From an uncultured Eubacteriales bacterium (GTDB taxonomy: Bacteria > Bacillota > Clostridia > Lachnospirales > Cellulosilyticaceae), in contig URVM01000042.1 in NCBI GenBank assembly GCA_900551325.1, positions 1 to 15,058 on the forward strand: a stretch of 15,058 bases of DNA, written 5' to 3'. The position numbers and the translations under genes are program-made. The notes beneath the pieces are model-generated. The model was not told the origin of the DNA. It saw nothing but the letters and a program-made list of their open reading frames with translations, and made no database searches. Shown here in pieces: positions 14,938 to 15,058 of the stretch (position 1 is the stretch's first letter; each line of letters opens with the position of its first letter).

Positions 14938-14999
14938 ATTATATCATTTTTCTAATATTTTTACACAATTATACTATTTTTTTATTTTTTATTTTTTTG
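14938..14999 (-). promoter_or_regulatory. promoter of the GGDEF-EAL/lipoprotein unit with A-tract UP-like element
   Basis: On the minus strand an extended -10 element TGATATAAT (14938-14946) gives a start near 14931 and a leader of about 24 nt. A weak -35 (TTGTGT, 14963-14968) is at 19 bp. A nearly unbroken A-rich run (14976-14999) lies at about -45 to -68, where UP elements bind the RNA polymerase alpha subunit. A second TATAAT at 14968-14973 has no matching -35. The short leader has no room for a riboswitch. Confidence 0.6.
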
Positions 15000-15004
15000 T
15001 TACA

Positions 15005-15058
15005 TTATAAAAAGGTGTTAGATAAATCAATATTGATTTATCTAACACCTTTTTATAA
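15005..15058. terminator. perfect 54-bp palindrome, probable (bidirectional) terminator at the window edge
   Basis: Each 27-nt arm is the exact reverse complement of the other, centred on AATATT at 15029-15034, with no spacer. Both strands end in CACCTTTTTATAA, so a hairpin followed by a T-run forms whichever way it is read. Since all genes here run leftwards, it most likely ends a gene to the right of the window. It may extend beyond the edge. A mobile-element or protein-binding palindrome is the alternative. Confidence 0.65.

Noticed and set aside
14908..15004. A cyclic di-GMP riboswitch before the GGDEF-EAL gene
   Set aside because: The predicted leader is only about 24 nt and the rest is A/T runs without the conserved core.

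Overview
The window is AT-rich, and every gene I can support lies on the minus strand, so transcription runs right to left. Low GC, strong GGAGG-type ribosome binding sites, a lipoprotein signal, and the gene set murB-rapZ-glmR(yvcK)-whiA-HPr/Crh point to a low-GC Firmicute, most likely a Clostridia member (Lachnospiraceae/Cellulosilyticum-like is a guess from gene style, not a proven assignment).

Layout in transcription order, right to left. (1) 15005-15058: a perfect 54-bp palindrome at the window edge, probably the terminator of a gene outside. (2) 14907-11009: a two-gene unit with its own promoter and terminator. It encodes a polytopic membrane GGDEF-EAL protein and, overlapping it by 4 bp, a family-1-type solute-binding lipoprotein, with no transporter permease or ATPase gene. 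(3) 10503-10970: a noncoding, pyrimidine-rich stretch (purine-rich on the transcribed minus strand) with degenerate ~35-bp repeats and a promoter candidate, forming a long leader for sbcD. (4) 10502-6236: sbcD-sbcC, the Mre11/Rad50-type nuclease. (5) 6156-2153: a tightly packed cluster murB-rapZ-yvcK-whiA-crh-like, ending in a clear terminator; it combines cell-wall precursor synthesis, UDP-GlcNAc-linked regulators and a regulatory HPr paralogue. (6) 2025-1807: a small BFD-like [2Fe-2S] protein with a strong promoter and a terminator that overlaps its stop codon. (7) 1724-122: a MerR/AdhR-type regulator followed by a YqhD-type aldehyde reductase. Between them lies a textbook MerR-type promoter: 19-bp spacer with a CTT..AGT/ACT..AAG dyad.

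The most interesting unit is the lipoprotein/GGDEF-EAL pair. The membrane protein has an extracytoplasmic domain of about 160 residues, and the binding protein is translationally coupled to it. This resembles the NspS-MbaA arrangement of Vibrio cholerae, where a periplasmic binding protein controls a GGDEF-EAL enzyme, but here it would be a Gram-positive version with a sugar-type (family 1) binding protein. The HPr-like protein has Glu instead of the phosphorylated His15 but keeps Ser46, so it looks like a Crh-type regulator rather than a phosphotransferase carrier. The regulatory sites and functional links are inferences from sequence; nothing was searched against a database.
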